Assembly: GCA_024402535.1 (NCBI GenBank)
Contig: JAKSTN010000021.1
Location: 1-41,216 of the forward strand
Origin: Treponema sp.
Lineage (GTDB): Bacteria; Spirochaetota; Spirochaetia; Treponematales; Treponemataceae
Direction: 5' to 3'
DNA length: 41,216 nt
Shown here: one piece after another, positions 26,660 through 34,584 of the stretch
Layout of the letters: each line of letters starts with the position of its first letter
Position numbering within the stretch: the first letter of the stretch is position 1
Position numbers and translations under genes: made by a program
The notes under the pieces: model-generated
What the model was told of the DNA's origin: nothing
Databases searched by the model: none
The model's input: the letters and a program-made list of their open reading frames with translations, nothing else

Positions 26660-27883
26660 ATGAAAATGTCAAAATTTACAAAAATAGCCCTTATCACAGT
26701 GGCTGCACTTATTATTATCCTGGCAACAGCCTTTACTGCCATTGGAATAGCTTCTTACAAGCCAACTGTTGTTTTTTACAATCTGAATGAAAAAACACAG
26801 AAAACAATCCTTAATGAAATAGAGTCCATGCCTGTTGGACGCAAAGGCAAAAACTTAAAGTACAATGTGACCGTTCTTGACCCAAATCTGCCGCTTTCTG
26901 CCCAGAAAAAGGCCTTCAAAGGCGATCTTCTCTTTGCAACAATGGACTATGACGTTCAGGAAGCTGCAAAATCAGGCAAAATCAAGAAAATGAACGTTAA
27001 TCTGCTGGAAGGAATGCCTTCTCCAACCCGTGCAACAGCCCTTATCCAGAACAACAAGCTTTGTGCCCTGCCAATCCTTTACGATTTCTACGAAATTGAC
27101 GTAAATCTGCAGGCTTTTAACGACAGTAAAGTGGGAAAAATTGCTGACTGGAATGATTTTATGACTTTCCTCAGCAAAACTGCCACAAAAGACTTTAATC
27201 CACTGGCCTTCACAGGCGGAAATCCGGATGAATTCCTGAACGTTCTGGGATGTATCTGCGAAGCTCTTTCCGGCGAAAAAGCCCTTAAAACTGCCGAAGA
27301 CAAACTTTACCAGGCTTTCAAAACCAAAAATGAAGAAAAAGTGATTGCTGCAGTTGAAGAACTGTGCAAAGAAGACGGTCCTTTATACGAAGCCGTTGCT
27401 GCTTTGAAACAGATATATATAGAAAAATACTGTTCAAATTCCGCTTTCAGCTTCACAGCAGAAGATACAAAGTTTTTCATGGATAACAAAATCTGTAATT
27501 CTGCCTTCTTAAAGCTTTCAGATCACAGAAACATCAGTACAAAAGTTATTAACGAATACATTTCTATTTACGTTCCTGGAAATGATGAAAACAGCGGAAG
27601 AAGCTTCCTGGCACCAACAATCTGTGCCATGCCGCTTAAAAACAACAAGTCTGCCGCATCAACTGTAAAACTGCTGGCTTCTTCACGTCAGACTTCATTA
27701 AGCATGAAATCTACACTGGCTCCAACTCAGGCGTCCTGCGGAACACCGGACAAGCAGGCTGACGACGTTCGTTTCTGGCTTGCCGCTTCCAACGGTCCAG
27801 TTATGCCTTTAGGCGGAGCTTTACCTTCGGCAGCCATGAAAAAAGCCGCCGCAGACTATATCACTAACTTACTGAGATTTTAG
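26660..27883 (+). CDS. Membrane-anchored extracellular solute-binding-like protein
   Basis: A 407-aa protein with an N-terminal hydrophobic segment at about 6-30 (FTKIALITVAALIIILATAF), no cysteine lipobox and no obvious cleavage site, so it is probably a membrane-anchored periplasmic protein. The rest resembles family 1 extracellular solute-binding proteins: GDLLFATMDYDVQEAAKSG near 89-107, ALPILYDFYEIDVNLQAF near 136-153, DWNDFMTFLSK near 162-172 and FTGGNPDEFLNVLGC near 184-198. No permease or ATPase gene accompanies it, so either it serves a transporter encoded elsewhere or it has a sensory role. The fold assignment is by general pattern, not a diagnostic motif. A TATATG box ends 4 bases before the ATG and no Shine-Dalgarno is seen. 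Confidence 0.5.
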   Translation: MKMSKFTKIALITVAALIIILATAFTAIGIASYKPTVVFYNLNEKTQKTILNEIESMPVGRKGKNLKYNVTVLDPNLPLSAQKKAFKGDLLFATMDYDVQEAAKSGKIKKMNVNLLEGMPSPTRATALIQNNKLCALPILYDFYEIDVNLQAFNDSKVGKIADWNDFMTFLSKTATKDFNPLAFTGGNPDEFLNVLGCICEALSGEKALKTAEDKLYQAFKTKNEEKVIAAVEELCKEDGPLYEAVAALKQIYIEKYCSNSAFSFTAEDTKFFMDNKICNSAFLKLSDHRNISTKVINEYISIYVPGNDENSGRSFLAPTICAMPLKNNKSAASTVKLLASSRQTSLSMKSTLAPTQASCGTPDKQADDVRFWLAASNGPVMPLGGALPSAAMKKAAADYITNLLRF

Positions 27884-27892
27884 CAGGATTTA

Positions 27893-27922
27893 TTGAGTAA
27901 TATAGTTAAAATCTACTATAAT
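27893..27922 (+). promoter_or_regulatory. Candidate sigma70 promoter for 6-phosphofructokinase
   Basis: TTGAGT (27893-27898) and TATAAT (27917-27922) are spaced by 18 bases. The predicted start near 27929 leaves a leader of about 29 nt with an AGGAG Shine-Dalgarno before ATG 27958. Confidence 0.6.
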
Positions 27923-27957
27923 AGACCTAACTATTCCGGTTATCAGGAGACCTTTTT

Positions 27958-29364
27958 ATGTCACAGGAAACATTTGATTTTACAATCGACAATCTTGGTG
28001 AATGTACAGTAGACTCACCAATCAAACTTTCAAGAACATGGGGCGACTACAAAGCCAACTATATTCGTGATGATACTTTCATCCGCAGCAAGGTTACAGT
28101 TTTTGATGTAAACAAAAACGAACCAATGGACTGCTCAAACCTTATGGAAAAAGCCGGTCCTCGCGAAAAGATTTACTTTGACCCAAAACATGTTCGTGCA
28201 GGTATCTGTACTTGTGGCGGTCTCTGCCCTGGTCTCAATGACGTTATCCGCGCAATTGTTCGCTGTCTGAACAAACGCTACGGTGTAACAACTGTAAAAG
28301 GATACCGCTACGGTTACCATGGATTCTTCCCAGAAGAAGGATACGCTCCAATTGACCTTGATCCGTATAACGTAGATGAAATCCACAAGCTTGGTGGAAC
28401 ATACCTTGGAACAAGCCGCGGTGGCGGACAGCGTGTTTCAGAAATCGTTGACTGTCTTGAACGCGACAACATCAACATGCTCTTCATTATTGGTGGAGAC
28501 GGTACACAGCGCGGTTCTTATGACATTGCTTGTGAAGTTGAAAAACGTCACATTAAATGTGCTGTTGTTGGTATTCCAAAAACAGTTGATAACGATCTTA
28601 TGTTCATGGACCGCTCTTTCGGATTTGAAACAGCAGTTCAGCAGGCTAAAGATGCCATCGCTTCTATCCACATGGAAGCTGCTTCACAGATCAACGGTAT
28701 CGGTCTTGTAAAACTTATGGGTCGCGAAGCAGGCTTCATTGCTGCTTACGCTGCTCTTGCTTCACACGAAACAAACTTCGTTCTGATTCCTGAAGTTCCT
28801 TTTGAAATGGAAGGCGAAAACGGATTCCTGGCTAACCTGGAACGCCGTCTGCAGAAACGCGGACACGCCGTAATCGTAGTTTCTGAAGGTGCCGGACAGG
28901 ATCTTCTCCAGTCTACAGGTGCAACAGATGCTTCTGGAAATAAAAAGCTTGCTGATATTGGTGTTTACCTCCGTGATGAAATCAACAAGTATTTCAAAGA
29001 CAAGGGAACAGAAATCAACCTGAAATATATCGATCCTGGTTACCAGATTCGTGCTGCAGTTACAACAGCTTCTGACTCTGTTTACTGCGAACGCCTTGGA
29101 AACAATGCAGTTCACGCAGCAATGGCTGGAAAAACAAAAATGGTTATCGGTCTGGTTCATGACAAATATGTTCACCTGCCAATCAAGGCTGTAACAGCTC
29201 ACAGAAACGCTGTAGATCCTGAAGGCTCACTGTGGCGTGACGTTCTGGATGCAACAGGTCAGCCAATCATGATGGTAAACGACATTGACCATGCTTTGGA
29301 AAAGATGAAGAACGCTCTGGCAGAAGCAAAGAAAAAGCCAAGCGAACAGAAAAAATCTAAATAA
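27958..29364 (+). CDS. 6-phosphofructokinase, long clade (Gly/Lys active-site signature)
   Basis: It phosphorylates fructose-6-phosphate to fructose-1,6-bisphosphate in glycolysis. The 468-aa protein has an N-terminal extension of about 75 residues before the first family motif ([20 protein letters not shown] at 82-101). Other motifs are GTSRGGG at 151-157, [10 protein letters not shown] at 177-186 and GIPKTVDND at 205-213. In the family, Gly in GGDG (E. coli 104) is typical of ATP users and Lys in PKT (E. coli 124) is typical of PPi users. This mixed Gly/Lys pattern is that of the clade with plant and trypanosomatid ATP-PFKs, which also includes short spirochaete paralogues. ATP is therefore the likelier donor, but PPi cannot be excluded. 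Strong Shine-Dalgarno and promoter upstream; ends at a palindromic repeat. Confidence 0.92.
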   Translation: MSQETFDFTIDNLGECTVDSPIKLSRTWGDYKANYIRDDTFIRSKVTVFDVNKNEPMDCSNLMEKAGPREKIYFDPKHVRAGICTCGGLCPGLNDVIRAIVRCLNKRYGVTTVKGYRYGYHGFFPEEGYAPIDLDPYNVDEIHKLGGTYLGTSRGGGQRVSEIVDCLERDNINMLFIIGGDGTQRGSYDIACEVEKRHIKCAVVGIPKTVDNDLMFMDRSFGFETAVQQAKDAIASIHMEAASQINGIGLVKLMGREAGFIAAYAALASHETNFVLIPEVPFEMEGENGFLANLERRLQKRGHAVIVVSEGAGQDLLQSTGATDASGNKKLADIGVYLRDEINKYFKDKGTEINLKYIDPGYQIRAAVTTASDSVYCERLGNNAVHAAMAGKTKMVIGLVHDKYVHLPIKAVTAHRNAVDPEGSLWRDVLDATGQPIMMVNDIDHALEKMKNALAEAKKKPSEQKKSK

Positions 29365-29385
29365 ATCAGTCTCCTGACTGAAAAT

Positions 29386-29511
29386 AAAGGGGTTGTCCAA
29401 TAAGTTCTGTCATGCTGAACTTGATTCAGCATCTACACTATATATTGTGTAGAGATTCCGAAACAAGTTCGGAATGACATCATGAACTTCATTCTAGGAC
29501 AGCCCTTTTTT
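29386..29511. repeat. Composite palindromic intergenic element acting as a probable bidirectional terminator
   Basis: The outer arms GGGTTGTCC (29390-29398) and GGACAGCCC (29497-29505) pair with one G-U and are followed by a run of T. Inside, two related half-elements, GTCATGCTGAACTTGATTC (from 29409) and the reverse complement of GAAACAAGTTCGGAATGAC (to 29477), form a near-perfect inverted repeat of about 36 bp. Each half is itself palindromic. The GTCAT-N-C-N-GAACTTG-TTC-N-G-N-ATCT core is a mobile intergenic repeat type seen in many bacteria. It separates the convergent pfk and cbiO genes. Confidence 0.72.
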
Positions 29512-29537
29512 TATGTCTTGCTGATTTTTAATGCCGG

Positions 29538-30251
29538 CTATTGAAAACGGAAAGGAAGTTCCATGCGGTGAGCTTCCAGAAGTTCCTTATTTTTTAGGAT
29601 TACTTCTGCAGGTCCGTCTGCCACCATTTTTCCGTCAGAAAGCAGAATAACCCGGGAACAAGTGTCCAGAATCATATCCAGGTCGTGGGAAGTGATTATC
29701 TTTGTCTGGGAAAGAGAATTTACTGTGTTGATTATAAGGCGACGGTTATATGGATCTAGGGTGGAAGTTGGTTCGTCCATCAAAAGCACCTGAGGTTCCA
29801 TGGCAAGAACTGCTGCTATTGCCGCCATGCGTTTTTCGCCGCCGGAAAGTTTATGATTATGCCGGTTCTTCAATTCTGAAATATTCAAGGATTCAAGAAC
29901 CTGCTGAGCCTTTACTGCGGCGTCTTCTTTTTTGATTCCATAATTTAAAAGCCCGAAAGTCATGTCTTCAATTACAGTAGGCATGAAAAGCTGATTGTCT
30001 GAATTCTGAAAAACAAAACCCAGAGTTTTACGGATTTCCTTCAGATTCTTTTCGCATACTTCGTTTTCATTAACTGTGATTTTTCCTTCAAAAGGCAAAA
30101 GTCCCAAAAGACATTTCAACAAAGTTGATTTTCCGGCACCGTTTGCTCCTATGAGTCCAACAGATTCTCCTTTTTTTATTTCAAAGGAAAGTCCGCTTAG
30201 AACCGGAAAGTTTTTATCATATGAAAAAGAAACATCAGAAAACGAAATCAT
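29538..30251 (-). CDS. cbiO: ECF nickel/cobalt transporter ATPase subunit
   Basis: The 237-aa ATPase of a group I energy-coupling-factor importer. It has Walker A GANGAGKST at 35-43, the Q-loop VFQNSDNQLFMPTV near 80-93, the signature LSGGEKRMAAIAAVLAM near 137-153, Walker B VLLMDEPTSTLD near 158-169, and the switch His in TSHDLDMILD. It is the last gene of the lar-nickel operon, 4 bases after cbiQ. Nickel rather than cobalt is inferred from larB and larC in the same operon. Confidence 0.93.
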   Translation of the reverse strand: MISFSDVSFSYDKNFPVLSGLSFEIKKGESVGLIGANGAGKSTLLKCLLGLLPFEGKITVNENEVCEKNLKEIRKTLGFVFQNSDNQLFMPTVIEDMTFGLLNYGIKKEDAAVKAQQVLESLNISELKNRHNHKLSGGEKRMAAIAAVLAMEPQVLLMDEPTSTLDPYNRRLIINTVNSLSQTKIITSHDLDMILDTCSRVILLSDGKMVADGPAEVILKNKELLEAHRMELPFRFQ

Positions 30252-30255
30252 AAAT

Positions 30256-31008
30256 TTAAACTCCTGAAAGATGTGTAACCAGTGTACCGATTATTTCGGG
30301 AATATTGAAAAATCTGAAAGCCAGAATTAAAGCCGACACTGCAATAAAATAAATCCAGTTTTTCAAAGCCGGATACTTTCCCCTGCTGCAAGCATAAAAA
30401 TAGTTACCGTTATAACCGCGAAGCAGCATAGCCTGATAAAGTTCGTCGGCACGGTCAAAGCTCCGCAAAAATAACTGTCCCAGAAAAGAACCCCAGGCCG
30501 AATAATGAATGCCTTTCTGTCCCGGAGCACGCAGGTGGTAAGCTTCCAGCATGATAGAAACTTCTTCTTTCATTACAAAAATATAGCGCCAGGTCAGAAG
30601 AAAAACTGTTACGATTAATTTTGGAACATGAATGCGGCGAAGCGTTCCGCAAAGCTCATCAACCTTTGTGGTTTCTGCAAAAACGTAAGACGCAGAAAGA
30701 CAAAGCATTCCTTTTATGAGTAAAGTAATAAGAGAAATGACACCGCCCCGGACAACAAAAAGCCCTGCAATGTCAAAAGGTGTTTTATCTATAAACGGAT
30801 TAATAATGCCTGTCATCAGAATCAGAGGCAGAACAAAAGCCGTTGCCTTCAGGCAGCGGAAAAAGTTTGTGTCTGCAAGTCTGAATAAAATGACAGGATA
30901 AAGAAAAAAAGGAATAAGCCCCGTTACATTATATTTTGGAAAAGAAACTGTAGTAAAAATAAATACTGCGGTTACACCAAGTTTCGCAAGGGGGCTTAGA
31001 TTTTTCAT
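30256..31008 (-). CDS. cbiQ: ECF nickel/cobalt transporter transmembrane (T) subunit
   Basis: A 250-aa integral membrane protein with about five to six hydrophobic segments. It couples ATP hydrolysis by CbiO to metal release by CbiM. The two cytoplasmic coupling motifs of T subunits are present: EAYHLRAPG near 154-162 and AMLLRGYNG near 189-197. It overlaps the cbiM stop codon by one base and is followed by cbiO after 4 bases, consistent with stoichiometric co-expression. Confidence 0.9.
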   Translation of the reverse strand: MKNLSPLAKLGVTAVFIFTTVSFPKYNVTGLIPFFLYPVILFRLADTNFFRCLKATAFVLPLILMTGIINPFIDKTPFDIAGLFVVRGGVISLITLLIKGMLCLSASYVFAETTKVDELCGTLRRIHVPKLIVTVFLLTWRYIFVMKEEVSIMLEAYHLRAPGQKGIHYSAWGSFLGQLFLRSFDRADELYQAMLLRGYNGNYFYACSRGKYPALKNWIYFIAVSALILAFRFFNIPEIIGTLVTHLSGV

Positions 31009-32045
31009 TAGGCTTCTGCCTTTTCCTTTTTCTTGAATATTTTAATCAGCATGGAAACTGCCACGGCAAAGGCTGCTACAATTACAGAACCTACAATACC
31101 TGCTAAAGAAGTTCCTGCAGCAGATTCACTTTCTGGAAGATTGTAATCTGGGAGGAATGAAGTGTGGTCCTGAACTGAAGCGGCTATGTCTGCGGCGTCT
31201 GAAGAATAACCAAAATTGTCTTCATCAAGTGACAGATTTTCTGCATAGCCTTCTTCTGCGTTTCCAAAAAGTGACCATTCAAGTCCATCAGGATGAGAAC
31301 TGGCCAGAAGAGAAAATCCGCCGGCTGTTACCAGGGCTGTTGCTGCCAGAACAATAAGAGTTGCACGGAAAGAAAGTTTTCCCTGTAGTTCATCTTTACC
31401 TTCCGTCTTTGGAAGCGAAAGGCTTTCCGGTCTTGCTTCATAAATGAAAACCAGAACCGCAGCAGTTATAATACCTTCAATGAGCCCGATTGCCAGATGA
31501 ATTGGCTGCATAAGGCCGCAGAAAGTTCCGAAAGGAATTTCTGTAATGCCTGAAAGACTTGTTTCAAGAACAACGGAGAAGGCGCCCAGCTGAAGTGTAA
31601 CTATACAGCCAAGAACTGAAGCCAGGATGATTTTTACACGGCCAGGCTTTTTCATAAGCGGGCGCCAGAAAGCGTAGTACCCCAGGAAACAACCGTAAAA
31701 TGCCATGTTCCAGCAGTTGGCGCCCAGTGCCATAAGGCCGCCGTCTGCAAAGAAAAGTCCCTGGATTGCAAGAATAATCATCATGGAAATAAAACCTGCA
31801 AAAGGACCAAGAATTGCAGAAAGAAGGAAGCCGCCGCAAAGGTGACCTGAGCTTCCTGTTCCAGGAATGGTGTAGTTAATCATCTGTCCTGCAAAAACAA
31901 GTGCAGCACAGACTGCCATCATAGGGATTTTGTGAGAATCGTTTTCTTTTTTGATTTTGTGAATTGAAATTCCAGCAGTAACCGCTGTTGCGCCGTACAT
32001 TACGCCGGCAACGGCTGGTGCCAGAAGTGCATCTGCCATGTGCAT
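31008..32045 (-). CDS. cbiM: Nickel/cobalt ECF substrate-binding subunit, CbiM fused to a PDGLE (CbiN-like) domain
   Basis: A 345-aa membrane protein. The mature N-terminus MHMADALLAP supplies the Met1-His2 metal-binding site of CbiM/NikM proteins, which fixes this start. Residues about 1-205 are the multi-helix CbiM core (GQMINYTIPGTGSSGHLCGGFLL near 52-74). A Lys/Glu linker leads to a TM helix, the motif SHPDGLEWSLFG near 247-258, an acidic extracytoplasmic loop and a final TM helix near 318-338. This second part corresponds to the small CbiN/NikN component, so the usual separate gene is fused. Nickel is the likely ion because the same operon carries larB and larC. A TTAGGAGA Shine-Dalgarno precedes the ATG, with a 19-bp palindrome further upstream. 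Confidence 0.9.
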   Translation of the reverse strand: MHMADALLAPAVAGVMYGATAVTAGISIHKIKKENDSHKIPMMAVCAALVFAGQMINYTIPGTGSSGHLCGGFLLSAILGPFAGFISMMIILAIQGLFFADGGLMALGANCWNMAFYGCFLGYYAFWRPLMKKPGRVKIILASVLGCIVTLQLGAFSVVLETSLSGITEIPFGTFCGLMQPIHLAIGLIEGIITAAVLVFIYEARPESLSLPKTEGKDELQGKLSFRATLIVLAATALVTAGGFSLLASSHPDGLEWSLFGNAEEGYAENLSLDEDNFGYSSDAADIAASVQDHTSFLPDYNLPESESAAGTSLAGIVGSVIVAAFAVAVSMLIKIFKKKEKAEA

Positions 32046-32104
32046 GGTGAAGTCTCCTAAAAATGTGAATGTAATCTTTTTTTGTGGTGACTTCTGCCAG
32101 CCGG

Positions 32105-32123
32105 TTATCAGTTCATCTGATAA
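32105..32123. promoter_or_regulatory. 19-bp palindrome in the cbiM leader, candidate operator or attenuating hairpin
   Basis: TTATCAG and CTGATAA are perfect inverted 7-mers around a 5-base centre, about 60 bases before the cbiM ATG. It is in the only sizeable gap (99 bases) within the otherwise tightly packed lar-nickel operon. AT-rich sequence next to it could hold an internal promoter. It does not match the known NikR operator pattern. Confidence 0.4.
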
Positions 32124-32144
32124 ATATTCTATATATTAACTATT

Positions 32145-32558
32145 TTAAATAGATTTTTTTAAGGTGTCAATTTTTTCTACTGCCGCTTCAATAAGTTTAG
32201 CCGTAGGCTGCTTATCTACACCTGCAATGAAATTTGAACAGATGTTCATTGGCAGCAGAACACGTTCCGCATTACTCTGTGCTACAGCAAGAGCCATCTT
32301 AGGTGTGATTTCTCCGAAAAGAGAATCTGCTATTACAATTCCGATTGGGCCTGAAATAACATCTGCTTTGCGGCAGCCTACAATTACGGCGTTCTCGCCT
32401 GTTGCACCGTGATCGGCCCCTGCCTTCAGCATAGCCTGGGTTGCAATTGTATTTGTGCCAACGGCAGTAATTTCGGCTTCAGGCATTTTCTGTTTGATCC
32501 CTGCAACCAGCTGGGCTCCCATACCACCGCCCTGTCCGTCAATAATCAGAATATTCAT
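32145..32558 (-). CDS. DUF3842 family protein
   Basis: A 137-aa soluble protein with a Rossmann-like opening (MNILIIDGQGGGMGAQLVAG), a second glycine-containing strand (AVGTNTIATQAMLKAGADHG near 32-51) and ENAVIVGCRKADVISGPIGIVIADSL near 55-80, ending in a helical tail. I recognise the pattern as DUF3842, whose biochemical role is not established as far as I know. It begins immediately after the larC stop codon, with no intergenic base, and precedes the nickel transporter genes. Its position suggests a part in nickel-pincer cofactor handling, such as nucleotide binding, sensing or salvage, but this is inference. Confidence 0.8.
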   Translation of the reverse strand: MNILIIDGQGGGMGAQLVAGIKQKMPEAEITAVGTNTIATQAMLKAGADHGATGENAVIVGCRKADVISGPIGIVIADSLFGEITPKMALAVAQSNAERVLLPMNICSNFIAGVDKQPTAKLIEAAVEKIDTLKKSI

Positions 32559-33809
32559 TTATTTTTCGCTCCGGATTTTTTCTTCTGTTTCCTGAATACT
32601 CATACCTGTTTCTTTTGCAATTCTGGCCAGGTCGTCATATTCCAACTTGCTGCGCTGAACGCCGTAACCGCTTACAATTTTATTTCTAACAGGTCCCCAA
32701 GGGGTTTCAATAGTTTCCATTTTTCTATCCAGAACGTAACGTTCCAGCTTTGACTGACGGATTCCGTTTGTAGTTGTGTGAAGGAAAACCGTATGAATGA
32801 TTTTTTCTTTGTCTGTTTCCTTACACAAAAGCCGCATAAGAATTCCAGGACGATTTTTCTTCATGCCCACTGGAACTGTGTAAACATCAAGGGCGCCGGC
32901 TTCAAAAAGGCGGTCCATTGCGAATCCGATTTTTTCTGCAGTCATATCATCCAGATTAAAGCTCAGTTCCAGAACATCATCTTTTTTGTCTGCAGTTTCA
33001 CCAAGGATAGCACGGATACAGTTGGCACGTTCGAAATCTTTTTTTCCCATTCCGTAGCCAAGCTTTTCGATTTTCATAAGCGGCATGTCACGGAATTCTG
33101 TTACAAAGTATTTAAGCAGGGCTGCCCCCGTTGGTGTACAAAGTTCACCTTTTATTTCACCGCCGTAGACTGGAACGCCTTTAAGAATATTTGCAGTAGC
33201 TGGGGCAGGAACCGGAAGAATGCCGTGAGCACATTTTACAGTGCCGCTTCCCACGTGAACGGGACTTGCAAAAACTTTTTCAACTCCAAGTTCTTCCATT
33301 AAAAGACACACTGCAGTTACATCTGCAACTGCGTCCATGGAACCTACTTCATGAAAATGAATGTCTGTAACAGGCTTTCCGTGAACTTCGCTTTCCGCCC
33401 GGGCAATGATGCCGTAAACATCCATTACTGATTTTTTTACATTTTCTGAAAGGTTCAGATGGTCACAGACTATGTGGCGGATTCCGTCCATGGAATTATA
33501 TTCATGATGATGTCCACCGTGTTCATGGTGATGCTCGTGACAGTGTTCATGTTCGTGTTCTTCGTGATCATGGTGGTGATGATGTTCATGCATGGATTCA
33601 TCTTCTTCATGACCATGAACCAGAACACTCATATGACTTCCGGTAATGCCGCACTTTTCACTTTTTTCAAGTCTGTATTCAACGCCTTCCAGTCCTAGAG
33701 AATTAAGTTTTTCTACAAAGGCATTTTTGTTTTCTACCAGTTCAAGAAGGGCTGCTGTAAGCATATCACCTGCGGCGCCCATAGAGCAGTCAATATAAAG
33801 TGTTCGCAT
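32559..33809 (-). CDS. larC: Nickel-pincer cofactor biosynthesis protein LarC (nickel insertion)
   Basis: LarC is the CTP-dependent cyclometallase that inserts Ni(II) into pyridinium-3,5-bisthiocarboxylic acid mononucleotide, completing the nickel-pincer nucleotide of lactate racemase and relatives. At 416 aa it is one continuous frame, unlike Lactiplantibacillus plantarum larC, which is split and joined by programmed frameshifting. Family landmarks are YIDCSMGAAGDMLTAALLEL at 4-23, DIHFHEVGSMDAVADV near 149-164, ELCTPTGAALLKYF near 216-229 and the C-terminal domain LSFNLDDMTAEKIGFAMDRL near 277-296. Residues about 66-104 are a His/Glu-rich insert with roughly 18 His, likely nickel storage or buffering. 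AGAGGA precedes the ATG; larB ends 9 bases upstream. Confidence 0.95.
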   Translation of the reverse strand: MRTLYIDCSMGAAGDMLTAALLELVENKNAFVEKLNSLGLEGVEYRLEKSEKCGITGSHMSVLVHGHEEDESMHEHHHHHDHEEHEHEHCHEHHHEHGGHHHEYNSMDGIRHIVCDHLNLSENVKKSVMDVYGIIARAESEVHGKPVTDIHFHEVGSMDAVADVTAVCLLMEELGVEKVFASPVHVGSGTVKCAHGILPVPAPATANILKGVPVYGGEIKGELCTPTGAALLKYFVTEFRDMPLMKIEKLGYGMGKKDFERANCIRAILGETADKKDDVLELSFNLDDMTAEKIGFAMDRLFEAGALDVYTVPVGMKKNRPGILMRLLCKETDKEKIIHTVFLHTTTNGIRQSKLERYVLDRKMETIETPWGPVRNKIVSGYGVQRSKLEYDDLARIAKETGMSIQETEEKIRSEK

Positions 33810-33818
33810 AAAAATCCT

Positions 33819-34559
33819 CTACATGTGATTAATTCGGCTGGCGAGGAAGCCGGCGCCAAAACCGTTGTCTATGTTCACAACTGAAATGCCGCTGGCACAG
33901 GAATTCAGCATGCTCAAAAGTGCCGAAAGTCCCTGAAAACTTGCACCATAACCTACGCTCGTAGGCACGGCAATTACAGGACAGTCTGCAAGGCCGCCTA
34001 CAACGCTGGCAAGTGCGCCTTCCATTCCTGCGATTGCAATAATCACACGTGCGCTCATTATATCATCCATGTGGGCAAGTAGTCTGTGAATTCCGGCTAC
34101 TCCCACATCATAAAGTCTTGTTATATCGTTTCCAAAAGCCTCGCAGGTAAGGGCGGCTTCTTCTGCAACAGGCATATCACTTGTTCCACCTGTACAGATT
34201 ACAATTTTACCTTTGCCGTCTTTTTCTGGCATTTTGCCAACAATGCCCACCTGAGGAAGTTCAAAATAACTTAAATCATCAATTTCTTTTTTTACTTCTG
34301 CGGCTTTTTCTGGAGACATTCTTGTAATAAGGATTGTTTCCTGCCCTGCCTTTTTCATGGCCTGGCAGATGCCTGTTATCTGCTGGGCAGTTTTTCCCGC
34401 TCCGTAAATTACTTCTGCGGCGCCCTGGCGCACACTTCTATGCAGGTCTATTTTTGCATAATCCAGATCTTCAAAGGGAGCTTTTTTAATAGAAAGAAGT
34501 GCATCATCTACAGACACTTCTCCATTTTTTACCTGAAGCAAAAGTTCTTTAATATCCAT
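33819..34559 (-). CDS. larB: Nickel-pincer cofactor biosynthesis protein LarB
   Basis: LarB carboxylates nicotinic acid adenine dinucleotide at C5 and hydrolyses its phosphoanhydride, yielding the pyridine-3,5-dicarboxylate mononucleotide that LarE then thiolates. At 246 aa it has the family N-terminal segment (DIKELLLQVKNGEVSVDDAL, DLDYAKIDLHRSVRQGAAEV) and a C-terminal PurE-like domain from about 118: IVICTGGTSDMPVAEEA, YDVGVAGIHRLL, IIAIAGMEGALASVVGGLA and VIAVPTSVGYGASFQGL. It is the first gene of the lar-nickel operon, with a GGAGGT Shine-Dalgarno and an extended -10 promoter element 26 bases before the ATG. larE and larA are not in the window. Confidence 0.95.
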   Translation of the reverse strand: MDIKELLLQVKNGEVSVDDALLSIKKAPFEDLDYAKIDLHRSVRQGAAEVIYGAGKTAQQITGICQAMKKAGQETILITRMSPEKAAEVKKEIDDLSYFELPQVGIVGKMPEKDGKGKIVICTGGTSDMPVAEEAALTCEAFGNDITRLYDVGVAGIHRLLAHMDDIMSARVIIAIAGMEGALASVVGGLADCPVIAVPTSVGYGASFQGLSALLSMLNSCASGISVVNIDNGFGAGFLASRINHM

Positions 34560-34584
34560 TTTTTAGCACCTCCAGACCTGAATC

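Noticed and set aside
32046..32144. Cobalamin or NiCo riboswitch in the cbiM leader
   Set aside because: The 99-base gap is too short for a cobalamin riboswitch, and neither a B12-box nor the paired G/C-rich NiCo core was found. Only a 19-bp palindrome and a 6-bp GAAGTC/GACTTC pairing at chance level were seen.
33459..33698. Met/Phe/Val-rich plus-strand ORF opposite larC
   Set aside because: It is the antisense reading of the His-rich codons of LarC (CAT/CAC read as ATG/GTG), which creates an artificial hydrophobic peptide.
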